A stretch of 64,000 nt of DNA from Bacteroidales bacterium UBA2712 (GCA_002354055.1 DEKW01000020.1:62001-126000), one strand, 5' to 3'. Positions 35,438 through 45,800 are shown, counted from the first letter of the stretch. Program-made: numbers and translations. The notes: generated by a model from the letters alone, not told the origin.

Positions 35438-38093
35438 ACAACGTCTTCGCTACTTCAATCTCCTCAAATGCCTCGAGTATATCGCCTTCCTTGAGGTCGT
35501 CGTATGCCTTGAGGCTCAGACCGCACTCGGTGTTCACACCGGCTTCTTTGATATCGTCCTTGACGTGTTTGAGAGAAGCCAACTCTGCGGTCTTGATTAC
35601 GATACCGTCACGTATGACACGTACCTTGTTGCCGCGTTTGATCTTACCCTCACGCACAATACATCCGGCGATCGTACCCACTTTGGAGATGTGGAACGTC
35701 TGCAGCACCTCGAGGGTCGCTGTCACCTCTTCCTTCACCTCCGGAGCCAACATACCTTCCATAGCAGCCTTGACCTCGTTGATCGCGTCGTAGATGATGG
35801 AGTAGATACGGATATCCACCTCCTCGGTCTCGGCCATCTTTCGGGCAGTACCGGTCGGACGAACGTTAAAGCCGACGATGATCGCATCCGAAGCCGCAGC
35901 CAGCATCACATCGCTATCGCTGATGGCACCCACAGCACCATGGATGACGTTCACCTGGATATTCTCCGTCGAGAGTTTCAAGAGCGAGTCCTTGATAGCC
36001 TCTACCGAACCGTCCACATCGGCCTTGACGATGATATTCAACTCCTTGAAATCGCCGATCGCCAGACGACGACCGATCTCCTCGAGACCCACGTGTTTCT
36101 TCGTGCGGATCGATTGTTCGCGTTGCAGCTGCTCACGCTTGTTTGCAATCTCGCGCGCCTCTTGCTCCGTCGGCAGCACGTTGAACTCGTCGCCGGCCTG
36201 CGGCGCTCCGTTCAGACCGAGGATCGAGCAGGGCTCACCAGGACGTACCTCGGTGATCTTCTGACCGCGCTCGTTGAACATCGCTTTGATACGGCCGTGC
36301 GACGTTCCAGCGAGGATGATATCGCCCATATGCAGCGTTCCATCCTGAACCAGCAGCGTAGCTACATAACCGCGGCCTTTGTCCAGCGATGATTCGATGA
36401 CTGAACCTTTCGCACGACGTTTGGGGTTCGCCTTGAGGTCGAGCATCTCTGCCTCTAACAACACTTTCTCCAAGAGTTCGTAAACGCCCGTTCCTTTCTT
36501 CGCAGAGATCTCCTGGCACTGATACTTACCACCCCAGTCCTCCACAAGGATATTCATGTTACTCAGCTGCTCGCGGATCTTATCAGGGTTAGCACCGGGC
36601 TTATCCACTTTGTTGATGGCGAAGACCATCGGTACACCTGCCGCTTGCGCATGGTTGATTGCCTCGATCGTCTGCGGCATGACTGCATCGTCCGCAGCAA
36701 TGATGATGATCGCGATATCCGTCACTTTCGCACCACGTGCACGCATCGCCGTGAAGGCCGCGTGACCCGGGGTATCGAGGAACGTAATATGCTGACCGTT
36801 CTTCAGTTTGACGTTATATGCACCGATGTGCTGGGTGATACCTCCGGCCTCACCGGCAATCACATTCGCGTTACGGATGTGGTCCAGCAAGGATGTCTTA
36901 CCGTGATCCACGTGACCCATCACCGTGATGATCGGGCAGCGCGGTTCTATATCCTCGTCGTTCACCACCTCATCGGCGTTGATCTCATCCGCCACGTGCG
37001 CAGAGACGTACTCCGTCTGGAAACCGAACTCCTCGGCAACCAGGTTGATTGTCTCGGCGTCGAGACGCTGGTTGATCGACACAAACAGGCCAAGGCTCAT
37101 ACAAGTACCGATAATCTTGTTCACCGGCACATTCATCATCACCGCCAGGTCGTTGGCCGTCACGAACTCCGTCAACTTCAGCACTTTGGATTGCTCCTGA
37201 GCCTCCATCACTTCGAGTTCATGCTTCTCACGCTCCTGCTCGCGACGCTCGCGTTTATATTTAGAGGTGTTGGATTTGTTCTGTTTCTGCTGCAGACGGC
37301 TCAGCGTCTCCTTCAGTGCCTTATCCACCTCTTCCTGCGTAGCCTCACGAGGTTGGTTCTTTTTGTTTTTCTTACCTATCTGGTTGCGTTTGTCGTTCGG
37401 ATCTACTTTCGCCGCGTTCGCCTTGAACCGTTCACGTTTACGCTTCTCCGCAGCAGCCTGTTGTTGGGCTTGTTGCGCTTGTTGACGCTCTTCACGCTCT
37501 TTGCGTTTCTGCTCTTTGGTCTTCTTCGCCGGACGCGTTGAGGTGTCGATGGAATCCAGGTCGATCTTTCCGATCACTTTCGGTCCGTCGGTTACTTCGG
37601 GCTTGCCGAGCGTGAAGATCTTCGGTTTGGGTTTCTCTTGCGGCTTCTCATGAGGTTTCTCTTGCTCTTTCTCTGCCTCTTTTTTCGTTACTGCAGCAGC
37701 TTCTTCCGCAGCTTTTGCTTCTGCCTCTGCCTTCTTGGCTTTCGCAGCGCGTTCTGCTTCCTCGGCAGCCTTCTTGGCCTCTGCCTCTGCTGCGCGTTTG
37801 GCTGCATCTTCTGCTGCTTTCTTCGCTGCAGCCTCTTCTGCCGCACGTCGAGCTGCTTCCGCCGCTTCTTTCTCTGCCGCCTCACGAGCCTGACGCTCCG
37901 CAGCCTGACGGTCCGCCTCAATCTTCACTGCCAAATCCTTACTGAACTCTTTAGCCAGCAACAGATACAGATCATCATCGATGCGCACGTTCGGATCCGA
38001 AGCAATAGGATGACCGTTCTTCTCGCACCACGCGGTGAGAGTAGCCATGCCTATGTTTAATTCTTTACATGCTTTTATTAACTTTATCGCCAT
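35436..38093 (-). CDS. infB: Translation initiation factor IF-2
   Basis: 885 residues from ATG 38093; the longer TTG start at 38114 is less likely because homologues begin near MAIKLIK. The N-terminal region (residues 1-380) is a long Ala/Glu/Lys-rich coiled coil after a small winged domain ([17 protein letters not shown]). The GTPase domain starts around 392 ([29 protein letters not shown]). Domains II-IV follow to the C-terminus ([18 protein letters not shown]). It positions fMet-tRNA on the ribosome. Third gene of the rimP-nusA-infB operon. Confidence 0.97.
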   Translation of the reverse strand: MAIKLIKACKELNIGMATLTAWCEKNGHPIASDPNVRIDDDLYLLLAKEFSKDLAVKIEADRQAAERQAREAAEKEAAEAARRAAEEAAAKKAAEDAAKRAAEAEAKKAAEEAERAAKAKKAEAEAKAAEEAAAVTKKEAEKEQEKPHEKPQEKPKPKIFTLGKPEVTDGPKVIGKIDLDSIDTSTRPAKKTKEQKRKEREERQQAQQAQQQAAAEKRKRERFKANAAKVDPNDKRNQIGKKNKKNQPREATQEEVDKALKETLSRLQQKQNKSNTSKYKRERREQEREKHELEVMEAQEQSKVLKLTEFVTANDLAVMMNVPVNKIIGTCMSLGLFVSINQRLDAETINLVAEEFGFQTEYVSAHVADEINADEVVNDEDIEPRCPIITVMGHVDHGKTSLLDHIRNANVIAGEAGGITQHIGAYNVKLKNGQHITFLDTPGHAAFTAMRARGAKVTDIAIIIIAADDAVMPQTIEAINHAQAAGVPMVFAINKVDKPGANPDKIREQLSNMNILVEDWGGKYQCQEISAKKGTGVYELLEKVLLEAEMLDLKANPKRRAKGSVIESSLDKGRGYVATLLVQDGTLHMGDIILAGTSHGRIKAMFNERGQKITEVRPGEPCSILGLNGAPQAGDEFNVLPTEQEAREIANKREQLQREQSIRTKKHVGLEEIGRRLAIGDFKELNIIVKADVDGSVEAIKDSLLKLSTENIQVNVIHGAVGAISDSDVMLAAASDAIIVGFNVRPTGTARKMAETEEVDIRIYSIIYDAINEVKAAMEGMLAPEVKEEVTATLEVLQTFHISKVGTIAGCIVREGKIKRGNKVRVIRDGIVIKTAELASLKHVKDDIKEAGVNTECGLSLKAYDDLKEGDILEAFEEIEVAKTL

Positions 38094-38240
38094 ATCGCGT
38101 GAACTAAGGCTCAATACGATTCGCGACCTCGTCGCTCATATGAATTTTTGCCTTGTTCCCGCTCTTCGGTCCACAAACATTTTATTGGTTTGTGTCCCGA
38201 GGGGGAACCCTCCTAGTTCGGAGAGGGGATATATGGTTAA
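38094..38240 (-). other. nusA-infB spacer with GC hairpin and an 11-codon frame
   Basis: Contains the GC-rich repeat (about 38194-38230, minus strand cccctctccgaactaggaggg). A mini-frame ATG...TAG reading [11 protein letters not shown] ends about 20 nt before the infB ATG. The frame may be chance; a leader peptide cannot be excluded. Confidence 0.35.
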
Positions 38241-39503
38241 TTAATCGTTTTCAAACTCCGCCGCCAAGATGCGCAGCACCTCATCGATGGTCTCCTCCTC
38301 CAGGTCCGTACGACGCAGCAAGTCTTCTTTGCTCGTGCCTAACACCTCCTTGGCGGTATCAAGACCGATAGCCTTGAACGCATCGATAACCCACTGATCG
38401 ATCTCGTCATTAAACTCGTCCAGATAGATATCATCCAAGTCCTCCTCGTCGATCTCGCGGTACACATCAATCTCGTAGCCTGTCAGCATAGAAGCCAACT
38501 TCACGTTGTAGCCACCCTTACCGATAGCGAGGCTCACCTCGTCCGGTAGCAGATAGACGTTTGCCTTCTTGTTCTCCTCGTCAATCTCCATCGTGCGGAT
38601 CTTCGCAGGAGCCAGCGCACGCTGGATGTACAGGTTGATGTTCGGCGTGTAGTTGATCACGTCGATATTCTCGTTGCGCAACTCGCGGACGATACCGTGA
38701 ATACGCGCACCTTTCACTCCCACACAAGCGCCTACCGGGTCGATGCGCTCGTCAAACGTCTCTACAGCCACTTTGGCACGCTCACCCGGGATACGGGCGA
38801 TGTTCTTAATCGCTATCAGACCCTCTTTCACCTCAGGAACCTCTTGCTCAAACAAACGCTGCAGGAACAACGGAGCCGTACGGCTCAGGATGATCTTCGG
38901 GTTCTGGTTCTTGTTATCTACCTGAACCACTACCGCGCGAACCATCTCTCCTTTGCGGTAGAAATCCGTCGGGATCTGGTTCTGTTTCGGCAGGTAAAGC
39001 TCGTTGCCCTCTTCGTCGAGGAGCAGCATCTCTTTCTTCCACACCTGGTACAACTCACCCGTCACCACCTGACCGATCATCTCTTTGTACTTCTGATAAA
39101 GCACCTCTTTCTGCAGCTCCAGGATCTTCGATGCCAAGGTCTGACGGAGGTTCAGGATCATACGGCGGCCGAAAGAAGCCAACTCTACTTTATCCGTTAC
39201 CTCTTCGCCGATCTCTGCCTCGTCATCCAGCAGGAGGGCGTCGCTCAGTGCAATCTGCGTATCCGGGTTCGCCACGTCGCCATCCTCCATCACCAGACGG
39301 TTACGGTAGATTTCCAAGTCACCCTTGTCCGGGTTCACGATCACCGTGTAGTCCGCCGTCGGACCGTACATCTTTGCAATAACGCTCTTGAACGACTCCT
39401 CCAAAACTGTGATAAGAGTCTGTTTGTCAATGCGTTTGAAGTCTTTAAACTCCGAGAAAATGTCAATCAAATTGATTGACTCTTGATTTTTTTCTGTTGC
39501 CAT
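38241..39503 (-). CDS. nusA: Transcription termination/antitermination factor NusA
   Basis: 420 residues. N-terminal RNA-polymerase-binding domain (1-125), S1 domain (about 130-205, ending GEMVRAVVVQV), KH1 with GACVGVKGARI, and KH2 with AIGKGGYNVKLASMLTG. A short acidic helical tail (EEDLLRRTDLEEETIDEVLRI, quoted in part) follows. It lacks the two long acidic repeats of E. coli NusA, as usual in Bacteroidota. Cotranscribed with rimP (8-nt gap) and infB. Confidence 0.97.
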   Translation of the reverse strand: MATEKNQESINLIDIFSEFKDFKRIDKQTLITVLEESFKSVIAKMYGPTADYTVIVNPDKGDLEIYRNRLVMEDGDVANPDTQIALSDALLLDDEAEIGEEVTDKVELASFGRRMILNLRQTLASKILELQKEVLYQKYKEMIGQVVTGELYQVWKKEMLLLDEEGNELYLPKQNQIPTDFYRKGEMVRAVVVQVDNKNQNPKIILSRTAPLFLQRLFEQEVPEVKEGLIAIKNIARIPGERAKVAVETFDERIDPVGACVGVKGARIHGIVRELRNENIDVINYTPNINLYIQRALAPAKIRTMEIDEENKKANVYLLPDEVSLAIGKGGYNVKLASMLTGYEIDVYREIDEEDLDDIYLDEFNDEIDQWVIDAFKAIGLDTAKEVLGTSKEDLLRRTDLEEETIDEVLRILAAEFEND

Positions 39504-39511
39504 TTTTGTAT

Positions 39512-39994
39512 TTAGAATTTTATATCATATTTCACATATTTCGGTTCGTCGTACCGCCATGTATGCGTCACGACCTGCGTCTCTTTGCGTTTCTTGCCTT
39601 CAACCGTCACTTTCTCCTCGCAATCCACACTGAAAGTTTCATCATCTACAGAAACGAGTAAACCGCGCAGTTTCTTGCCATCTATGAGCACCTCGACATC
39701 ATGCCCTAAATTCTTCTCAAACTGCATCTTCGTCTTGAACGGATCCGTCAGACTCACGCTTCCCACCTCCAACGAGTAATCAAATTCAGTCTGTGCTCCG
39801 TCAGCATAGCGGTCTTCGATTTTTGCCACTAAAAATCGATTGAGCTCCGCACAGAAATCTACATCCACACCTGCCAACCGATCAACCTCCACGAGAATAT
39901 CATTCCCCGCAGAAACCTCCAGCGTGATCAACTCATAATCCGTACCTTTCAGGTACTCTCCGATCCATTCTTGTAACTGTTCCTTCAAACTCAT
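39512..39994 (-). CDS. rimP: Ribosome maturation factor RimP
   Basis: 160 residues from ATG 39994 (MSLKEQLQEWIGEYLKG); the frame extends upstream to 40093, but that part overlaps the promoter and has no family similarity. N-terminal domain with LITLEVSAGNDILVEVD and C-terminal domain with VSLTDPFKTKMQFEKNLG. RimP assists 30S subunit maturation. First gene of the rimP-nusA-infB operon, with a promoter about 100 nt upstream. Confidence 0.93.
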   Translation of the reverse strand: MSLKEQLQEWIGEYLKGTDYELITLEVSAGNDILVEVDRLAGVDVDFCAELNRFLVAKIEDRYADGAQTEFDYSLEVGSVSLTDPFKTKMQFEKNLGHDVEVLIDGKKLRGLLVSVDDETFSVDCEEKVTVEGKKRKETQVVTHTWRYDEPKYVKYDIKF

Positions 39995-40090
39995 AAATCC
40001 TAAATTATAAATTTTCTGTCGATGCGTTTTCGCCTTTATTTTTATACGAAGAGGAGACCTTTTCGGGGTCCCCTCATTCATTTCACGCTG

Positions 40091-40122
40091 CAAAGATACT
40101 GCTTTTTTTTCACATATGCAAA
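40091..40122 (-). promoter_or_regulatory. Promoter of the rimP-nusA-infB operon
   Basis: On the minus strand, TTTGCATATGTG at 40111-40122 and TATCTTTG at 40091-40098, 20-nt spacing, followed by CAGC. Leader about 90 nt. Confidence 0.75.
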
Positions 40123-40200
40123 TATTTCTACAGAAAAATTAAATTTATTTAAATTTTTAGGTAAAAAAGCTTGTATATGCGCACAAACGTGCGGCTGTAA

Positions 40201-40998
40201 TTATTGATTGCTCAGATAACATACAGTGAATGAACCGACTGCCGCTACGAATCCGTTCTCTTTAAGCATGGATTCCTGCTCTTCCTCATCCGGGTTAGTC
40301 CAGCTATTATAGTAAGCAATGCCTTCCGGATCGCCGGATGTAAGATTTACTTTCGTTACTGAATATGCTTCTTCTTCAACTTCGATAGCTTTTGCTTTAG
40401 CAACAGCTGCCACTAACTCTGCATGATCCGTAAACTCTTTATCTTCATCTCCGCTAAAAGTGTAGCCTGCCCAATGCTGCATCTTCTTACCTTCTACAGA
40501 GATTCCTTCCGGCATCTTCTTATACTCCTCGTCGCTCACTTCGGTAAACAACAGGTTGATGTTGTCCTTCAGCGGAGCAAGCACCCGAGTGGAGAGCATA
40601 GCCATCTTGTCGTTAGAATACCTAACCGTAACGACGTACAGGCACTCGCCCTTATCCATGAGACCTTTTACGTACTCTGTGCTCTCTTCTTCTGTCATCT
40701 TCTCATAATCCTGCGGCAGATTGTAGATATACACTTGTGCGCTGGACTCAGCCTTAATATCCTTACGTACTTTCTTCAGAGCCCGAGCTACTACGCCATT
40801 CATATTACTCTCTTTTAATTCGACATAACCTGCGTCGGTCAACGCTTTGTCCACTGTCGCAGCGTCAGATCCTAACAGATCAAATGCCTGAGAAGTAACT
40901 GCCTTGGCAGCTTTTTTGTCTTTACTGGGCACCGATGCACCCTCATTACATGCCAGGAATGCAAATGCAACCATGGCCAATACAAGTAACTTTTTCAT
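40201..40998 (-). CDS. Lipoprotein of unknown function
   Basis: 265 residues with a lipoprotein signal (MKKLLVLAMVAFAFLAC). The mature protein is strongly acidic (EKMTEEESTEYVKG, TNPDEEEQESML) with mixed alpha/beta character and no recognised domain. It is a single-gene transcript with its own promoter (41133-41164) and a leader made largely of 23-nt tandem repeats. Envelope location is clear, role unknown. Confidence 0.75.
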   Translation of the reverse strand: MKKLLVLAMVAFAFLACNEGASVPSKDKKAAKAVTSQAFDLLGSDAATVDKALTDAGYVELKESNMNGVVARALKKVRKDIKAESSAQVYIYNLPQDYEKMTEEESTEYVKGLMDKGECLYVVTVRYSNDKMAMLSTRVLAPLKDNINLLFTEVSDEEYKKMPEGISVEGKKMQHWAGYTFSGDEDKEFTDHAELVAAVAKAKAIEVEEEAYSVTKVNLTSGDPEGIAYYNSWTNPDEEEQESMLKENGFVAAVGSFTVCYLSNQ

Positions 40999-41035
40999 AA
41001 TTAATTGTAATGATTGAAAGTTAAATAATGATTAA

Positions 41036-41118
41036 TAAATGTTAACTCTTTATGTTAGTAAATGTTAACTCTTTATGTCAGTAAGTGTTAATTCTTTATG
41101 TTAGTAAATGTTTATTCC
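41036..41118 (-). repeat. 23-nt tandem repeats in a lipoprotein leader
   Basis: Three full units and one partial (+ strand: taaatgttaactctttatgt plus tag or cag) at 41036-41058, 41059-41081, 41082-41104 and 41105-41118. They fill the space between promoter and start codon of the 40201-40998 gene. Confidence 0.85.
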
Positions 41119-41132
41119 TTCACTTTCGGCTG

Positions 41133-41164
41133 CAAAATTACTATATTTTTTTCATATATGCAAA
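41133..41164 (-). promoter_or_regulatory. Promoter of the 40201-40998 lipoprotein gene
   Basis: On the minus strand, TTTGCATATATG at 41153-41164 and TAATTTTG at 41133-41140, 20-nt spacing, followed by CAGCC. Confidence 0.75.
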
Positions 41165-41585
41165 TAAATTTGCACTTTTCTGATTTTTTTGCTCCATCTA
41201 CTCCATCCCTTTGCCGGTCTTGCGTACCTTCCTGCTACCCCATACAACCCCAAAATAAGACTCAAATTAGACTCAAATGAGACCATCACCATAGGATCAC
41301 CATAGGATGAAACCCCTATTTTGTCATTTTGCAACTTTTACCATATATACATAGTATATATACTTTTTGTTTTGATTTGTGTATGTCATTTTTTTTCGTA
41401 ACTTCGGACATCTGCCTGATTATAAACAACTCTCTGCCACTACGTTCTGTCGATTATTGTTCACAATCTTCCCCCCGTAGCTACGTTCGCGTCCTTCGGT
41501 GCATACGCAAATCCTGCGTTTTTTGCTTCCCGCGTCGTTCCTCCGCTATGATAATATACCGCCAAGCAAAAAAATCGCAGAAAAA
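41165..41585. other. Noncoding gap between divergent promoters
   Basis: About 420 nt with no credible gene. It holds two imperfect tandem duplications (agactcaaat-type at about 41260-41285 and caccataggat x2 at about 41286-41308) and an AT-rich palindromic stretch near 41340-41365. The rest shows nothing I can name. Confidence 0.5.
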
Positions 41586-41617
41586 TTTGCGTATGTGCAA
41601 TTTTTGTTGTACCTTTG
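41586..41617 (+). promoter_or_regulatory. Promoter of mfd
   Basis: TTTGCGTATGTG starting at 41586 and TACCTTTG at 41610-41617, 20-nt spacing, followed by CACCC. The ATG at 41634 gives a very short leader and settles the start of mfd. Confidence 0.8.
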
Positions 41618-41633
41618 CACCCGATTTGTGTAT

Positions 41634-44600
41634 ATGAACATAGAGAATCTGGAAATACTCTTTAGCCAACACCCCGAGATAGGACTGATCCGACGGGAGT
41701 TAGGACGAGGCAAGGACACACATGTGCTTGCCTCCGGCTTGCATGCTTCTACACGCGCGCTCGCGCTAGCTGCGCTCAAAGCGCCCCTATTCATCATCTT
41801 GGATAACTCCGAAGCCGCACAATACCTCTACGCAGACCTCAAGAACATTAAAAACGCCTCCGGCAATCAAAACACAGAGGTTTTCTTCTTCCCGCACAGT
41901 CAGAAACGACGCGCAGTAGATGAAGCAGCGCAGATCCAACGCACGGAAACCCTCACGGCGCTCACAACGACCGGCAACCTGATCGTCGTCACATACCCCG
42001 AAGCCATCGCAGAAACCGTTCCGGCCAAAGAGGAACTCTCTGCAGTCAGCGTGCAATACCGCGTCGGACAAGAAATACAACAATCTACCCTCAGCGCTCA
42101 ACTCTTAGAATTAGGCTTTGAACGCGTGGATTTTGTCTTCCAGCCCGGGCAATTTGCCGTACGTGGTTCCATCGTGGATATCTATAGTTACAGCCACGAC
42201 ACGCCTTACCGCTTGGACTTCTTCGGCGATGAGATAGATAGTATCCGCGAGTTCGACATCGAAGACCAACTCTCAAAGAACCGCGTCAACCTCTGTGAGA
42301 TAGTGGGCAAGGGCCAAAAAGACGATGCTCCGGACACAAAAGCCTCCATCGTTGATTACCTTCCTTCCGAGACCATCTGGGTCTCGAATGACTTCTCCGT
42401 CGTTCGCTACAAACTCGAGGGTCTAGGAAGTCTAGAGAGATTAGAGAGACTAGGGCATCTAGAGCATCTGCCAACCCTCGAACTCTCCGAGAAGAGCACC
42501 TTCCCGACCCACTCGAAGATCGCCTTCGACACCCTGCCGCAGCCAATCTTCCATAAGCAGTTTGATCTTCTCACGGAGGACATTCAAAAGCACATCGAAG
42601 AAGGTTACAAGATCTACATCCTCGCTGAGCAGCAGAAACAACTCGACCGCTTAAAAGCCATCTTCGAATCTGTCAGTCCGGAGGCGGTCTCTTTTATAGG
42701 CATCAATGCTGCTCTCCATGAAGGATTCGTAGATCGCGGCCTGAAAATCTGCTGCTACACCGACCACCAGATCTTCGAGCGTTTCCACCGCGTCCAGATG
42801 ACCAGCGAGAACGCTCGGCGAGGCAAAGCCATCATCACGCTACGTGAGATCAACCAGCTACAGATAGGCGACTACGTCGTACACTCCGACCACGGAATAG
42901 CGAAATTCGGCGGACTCGTCACCACTCCTGTGAACGGCAAACCACAGGAGATGATCAAACTGAACTACCGCGATGGAGCAAACGTCTTTGTCAGCATCCA
43001 TAACCTCCATCGTATCAGCAAATACAAAGGCCGTGAAGGCTCCGAACCCACCATCGCCCGCTTAGGTTCCGGTGCATGGGAGCGGCTCAAAGAGCGAACC
43101 AAGGACAAAGTCAAAGACATTGCGCGCGACCTCATCCGCCTCTACGCGACCCGCAAGCAGCAGAAAGGTTTCGCTTGTTCGCCCGACGGATACATGCAAC
43201 ATGAGTTGGAGGCTTCTTTCCTCTACGAGGACACGCCCGATCAGGCAAAAGCAACCGCCGACGTAAAGCGCGACCTCGAGAGCCCGATGCCCATGGACCG
43301 GCTCGTCTGCGGAGATGTAGGATTCGGCAAGACCGAAGTAGCCATGCGCGCTGCCTTCAAGGTAGCGACGGAAGGCAAACAAGTAGCCGTACTCGTACCA
43401 ACCACCGTTCTTGCCCTCCAACACTATAACACCTTCACGGAGCGAATGAAGAATTTCCCCGTGCGCATCGAATATATGAGCCGGCTGAAATCCGCCAAGG
43501 AGATCAAAGAACTCTTGGCGGATCTCAAAGCAGGCAAGATAGATATCCTCATCGGAACCCACAAACTTATCGGCAAATCCGTTGAGTGGCACGACTTAGG
43601 CTTGCTCATCATTGATGAGGAGCAGAAATTCGGCGTGGCAGCCAAAGAGAAACTCAAATCGCTGCGTGCGAATATAGACGTTCTTACCTTGACGGCAACG
43701 CCTATACCGAGAACGCTCCAATTCTCCTTATTAGGCGCACGCGATCTGAGTGTCATGACTACGCCGCCACCAAACCGCTACCCCGTACAGACAGAACTCA
43801 TCACCGTTGACGACGAAGATATCATCAAAGAAGCTATTGACTTGGAGATGGGACGTAACGGACAGATCTTCATCGTCAATAACCGCATTGAGATGCTTCC
43901 ACGCATCGAGCGGAAGATCCGGAAACTCTGTCCGGAGGCACGTATCGTCACGGCGCACGGACAGTTGCCTGCAGGAGAGATGGAAGAGCGGCTCGAAGCG
44001 TTCATCAACTACGACTACGACATTCTCCTCTCGACAACCATCATCGAGTCCGGAGTAGACATACCGAACGTAAACACCATCCTTATCTTCTCTGCGAACC
44101 ATTATGGTCTGGCAGACTTGCACCAACTACGAGGACGTGTCGGACGTTCGAACCGCAAAGCCTATTGCTACCTCATCGCGCCGGAGAAAGAACTCCTCAC
44201 AGATGATGCGCGCAGAAGACTCGAAGCCCTGAGTACTTTCGCCGAACTCGGAGCAGGGTTCAATCTCGCGATGCAGGATCTTGACATCCGAGGAGCAGGA
44301 AACATGCTCGGCTCTGAGCAATCAGGTTTCATTGCCGACCTCGGTTACGAGACCTACCAGCGCATCCTCAACGAAGCGATCGAAGAACTCCGCGAAGAAG
44401 AAGGACTCGGCTCCGATGAGAACCAAATGGTAAATGGTAAATCTCCAAATGAGAAAATGACTTGGTGCTCCGACGCCCAGGTAGAGACCGATATCGCCGT
44501 TTGTTTCCCGACAGATTATATCGAGAACATCTCCGAACGTATAACCCTCTACCGCGAGTTGGATAACTTACACAGCGAAGACCAACTCTTGGACTACCGC

Positions 44601-44951
44601 AAGCGCCTCATAGACCGTTTTGGTGTCCTGCCGCAACCCGCAGAAGAACTCTTAGACGTCGTGCGGCTGAGATGGCTCTGCTGCCGACTCGGTATAGAGA
44701 AGATACTCCTCAAAGGTGAACACATGACCATGTACCTCGTCCAGCACAAAGACGCCTTCTGGCAATCACAAGTGTTCGGAAACATGATCCAGTATGCCGC
44801 CACACGCGCCGAACGGTGCTCCCTGCACGAAGAGCGGGATAAGAAAGGAATAAAAACCGGCAGAAGGTACATCACCATCACCAACGTAAAAACCATCAAT
44901 GGAGCAATAAACCTGTTAAGCAAAATTGAAAATGGCCAAATAACCCAATAA
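41634..44951 (+). CDS. mfd: Transcription-repair coupling factor Mfd
   Basis: 1105 residues from ATG 41634; the frame opens further upstream but that part lies in the promoter. UvrB-like domains in residues 1-340, RNA-polymerase-interacting domain around 440-500 (LQIGDYVVHSDHGIAKFGG, shown in part), helicase motor with Walker A GDVGFGKTEV around 560 and DEEQ near 660, TRG-like region near QLRGRVGRS, and a C-terminal regulatory domain. Mfd removes stalled RNA polymerase and recruits UvrA. Two tandem arrays interrupt the frame (42423-42467 and 44426-44462), both in linker positions between domains. Confidence 0.96.
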   Translation: MNIENLEILFSQHPEIGLIRRELGRGKDTHVLASGLHASTRALALAALKAPLFIILDNSEAAQYLYADLKNIKNASGNQNTEVFFFPHSQKRRAVDEAAQIQRTETLTALTTTGNLIVVTYPEAIAETVPAKEELSAVSVQYRVGQEIQQSTLSAQLLELGFERVDFVFQPGQFAVRGSIVDIYSYSHDTPYRLDFFGDEIDSIREFDIEDQLSKNRVNLCEIVGKGQKDDAPDTKASIVDYLPSETIWVSNDFSVVRYKLEGLGSLERLERLGHLEHLPTLELSEKSTFPTHSKIAFDTLPQPIFHKQFDLLTEDIQKHIEEGYKIYILAEQQKQLDRLKAIFESVSPEAVSFIGINAALHEGFVDRGLKICCYTDHQIFERFHRVQMTSENARRGKAIITLREINQLQIGDYVVHSDHGIAKFGGLVTTPVNGKPQEMIKLNYRDGANVFVSIHNLHRISKYKGREGSEPTIARLGSGAWERLKERTKDKVKDIARDLIRLYATRKQQKGFACSPDGYMQHELEASFLYEDTPDQAKATADVKRDLESPMPMDRLVCGDVGFGKTEVAMRAAFKVATEGKQVAVLVPTTVLALQHYNTFTERMKNFPVRIEYMSRLKSAKEIKELLADLKAGKIDILIGTHKLIGKSVEWHDLGLLIIDEEQKFGVAAKEKLKSLRANIDVLTLTATPIPRTLQFSLLGARDLSVMTTPPPNRYPVQTELITVDDEDIIKEAIDLEMGRNGQIFIVNNRIEMLPRIERKIRKLCPEARIVTAHGQLPAGEMEERLEAFINYDYDILLSTTIIESGVDIPNVNTILIFSANHYGLADLHQLRGRVGRSNRKAYCYLIAPEKELLTDDARRRLEALSTFAELGAGFNLAMQDLDIRGAGNMLGSEQSGFIADLGYETYQRILNEAIEELREEEGLGSDENQMVNGKSPNEKMTWCSDAQVETDIAVCFPTDYIENISERITLYRELDNLHSEDQLLDYRKRLIDRFGVLPQPAEELLDVVRLRWLCCRLGIEKILLKGEHMTMYLVQHKDAFWQSQVFGNMIQYAATRAERCSLHEERDKKGIKTGRRYITITNVKTINGAINLLSKIENGQITQ
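42423..42467 (+). repeat. In-frame 9-nt array in mfd
   Basis: Five units (ctaggaagt, ctagagaga, ttagagaga, ctagggcat, ctagagcat) encoding LGSLERLERLGHLEHL at residues about 264-279. A 9-nt period preserves the frame at any copy number. Confidence 0.8.
44426..44462 (+). repeat. In-frame AAATGGT array in mfd
   Basis: Units aaatggt, aaatggt, aaatctcc, aaatgaga, aaatgac encoding NQMVNGKSPNEKMT at residues about 930-943, between the helicase and the C-terminal domain. The same array type occurs between genes elsewhere in the window. Confidence 0.75.
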
Positions 44952-44996
44952 CCAAATAAATGGTACATGGTACATGACCAAATAGTAAATAGATTT
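44949..44996 (+). repeat. ATGGTAC/AAATAGT array at the mfd/kdsB junction
   Basis: Begins at the mfd stop codon and ends at the kdsB ATG: atggtac, atggtac, atgacca, aatagta, aatagat. It forms the whole spacer and offers an alternative upstream ATG in the kdsB frame. Confidence 0.7.
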
Positions 44997-45743
44997 ATGA
45001 AATTCATAGGAATCATCCCTGCCCGCTACGCCTCTACGCGTTTTCCGGGCAAACCATTAGCAGAGATCTGCGGCAAGACCGTCATCCGCCGCGTCTATGA
45101 GCAAGCCCGCAAAGCGCTCGATACCGTCGTAGTAGCTACCGATGACGAGCGGATATACAACGACGTGGAGTCTTTCGGCGGTAAAGTGGTCATGACGCGC
45201 CCGGACCATAAATGCGGTACCGACCGTTGTTTGGAGGCGTACCAAGCCATCACGACACCCGCTTGGCGCGAGCAGAACGACAAGGACACCGTCATCATCA
45301 ATATCCAAGGTGACGAACCTTTCATCCAGCCCGAGCAGATAGAAGCGCTCATGGCTTGTTTTGACCGCCCGGATACAGACATAGCGACACTCGTACAACC
45401 CTTTGCGGAAGATAAGAACGCTATCGAAAACCCTAACTCGCCCAAAGTGAATTGGGACGTAGAGACCCAAGAAGCAAAGATGTTTTCCCGCAAAGTGATT
45501 GCTGCTTCGGACGACAAATACTACAAACACATCGGTATATACGCTTACCGCGCAGATGTACTCAGCAAAATAACCACGCTGCCGCAAAGCCCATTAGAGA
45601 TTGCAGAACGTCTCGAACAACTCCGATGGCTCGAGAACGGTTACAAGATCCGTGTCGGCGTGACCTCACAATCCACCATCGGCATCGACACCCCGGAAGA
45701 CCTCGAGAAAGCCATCGAGTGGTATAAATATAATGGAAATTAA
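44997..45743 (+). CDS. kdsB: 3-deoxy-manno-octulosonate cytidylyltransferase KdsB
   Basis: 248 residues from ATG 44997, which gives the canonical start MKFIGIIPARYASTRFPGKP; an ATG at 44967 is in the repeat. Activates Kdo with CTP for lipopolysaccharide core synthesis. Signature residues: RYASTRFPGKPL nucleotide loop, CGTDRCLEA, NIQGDEPFI, HIGIYAYR and GIDTPEDLE. Normal length. Follows mfd after a repeat-only spacer. Confidence 0.96.
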   Translation: MKFIGIIPARYASTRFPGKPLAEICGKTVIRRVYEQARKALDTVVVATDDERIYNDVESFGGKVVMTRPDHKCGTDRCLEAYQAITTPAWREQNDKDTVIINIQGDEPFIQPEQIEALMACFDRPDTDIATLVQPFAEDKNAIENPNSPKVNWDVETQEAKMFSRKVIAASDDKYYKHIGIYAYRADVLSKITTLPQSPLEIAERLEQLRWLENGYKIRVGVTSQSTIGIDTPEDLEKAIEWYKYNGN

Positions 45744-45772
45744 CGTAATTACGTAATTACGGAATCACGAAA
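45743..45772 (+). repeat. ACGTAATT array after kdsB
   Basis: 8-nt units acgtaatt, acgtaatt, acggaatc, acgaaata directly after the kdsB stop codon. The same family occurs at 57314-57344 and 29773-29806. Confidence 0.7.
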
Positions 45773-45800
45773 TATATTAACCTTATAAAACACAACAATT

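Noticed and set aside
41499..41633. Longer N-terminus for Mfd starting at 41499
   Set aside because: This part contains the promoter (41586-41617); the protein similarity starts at ATG 41634.
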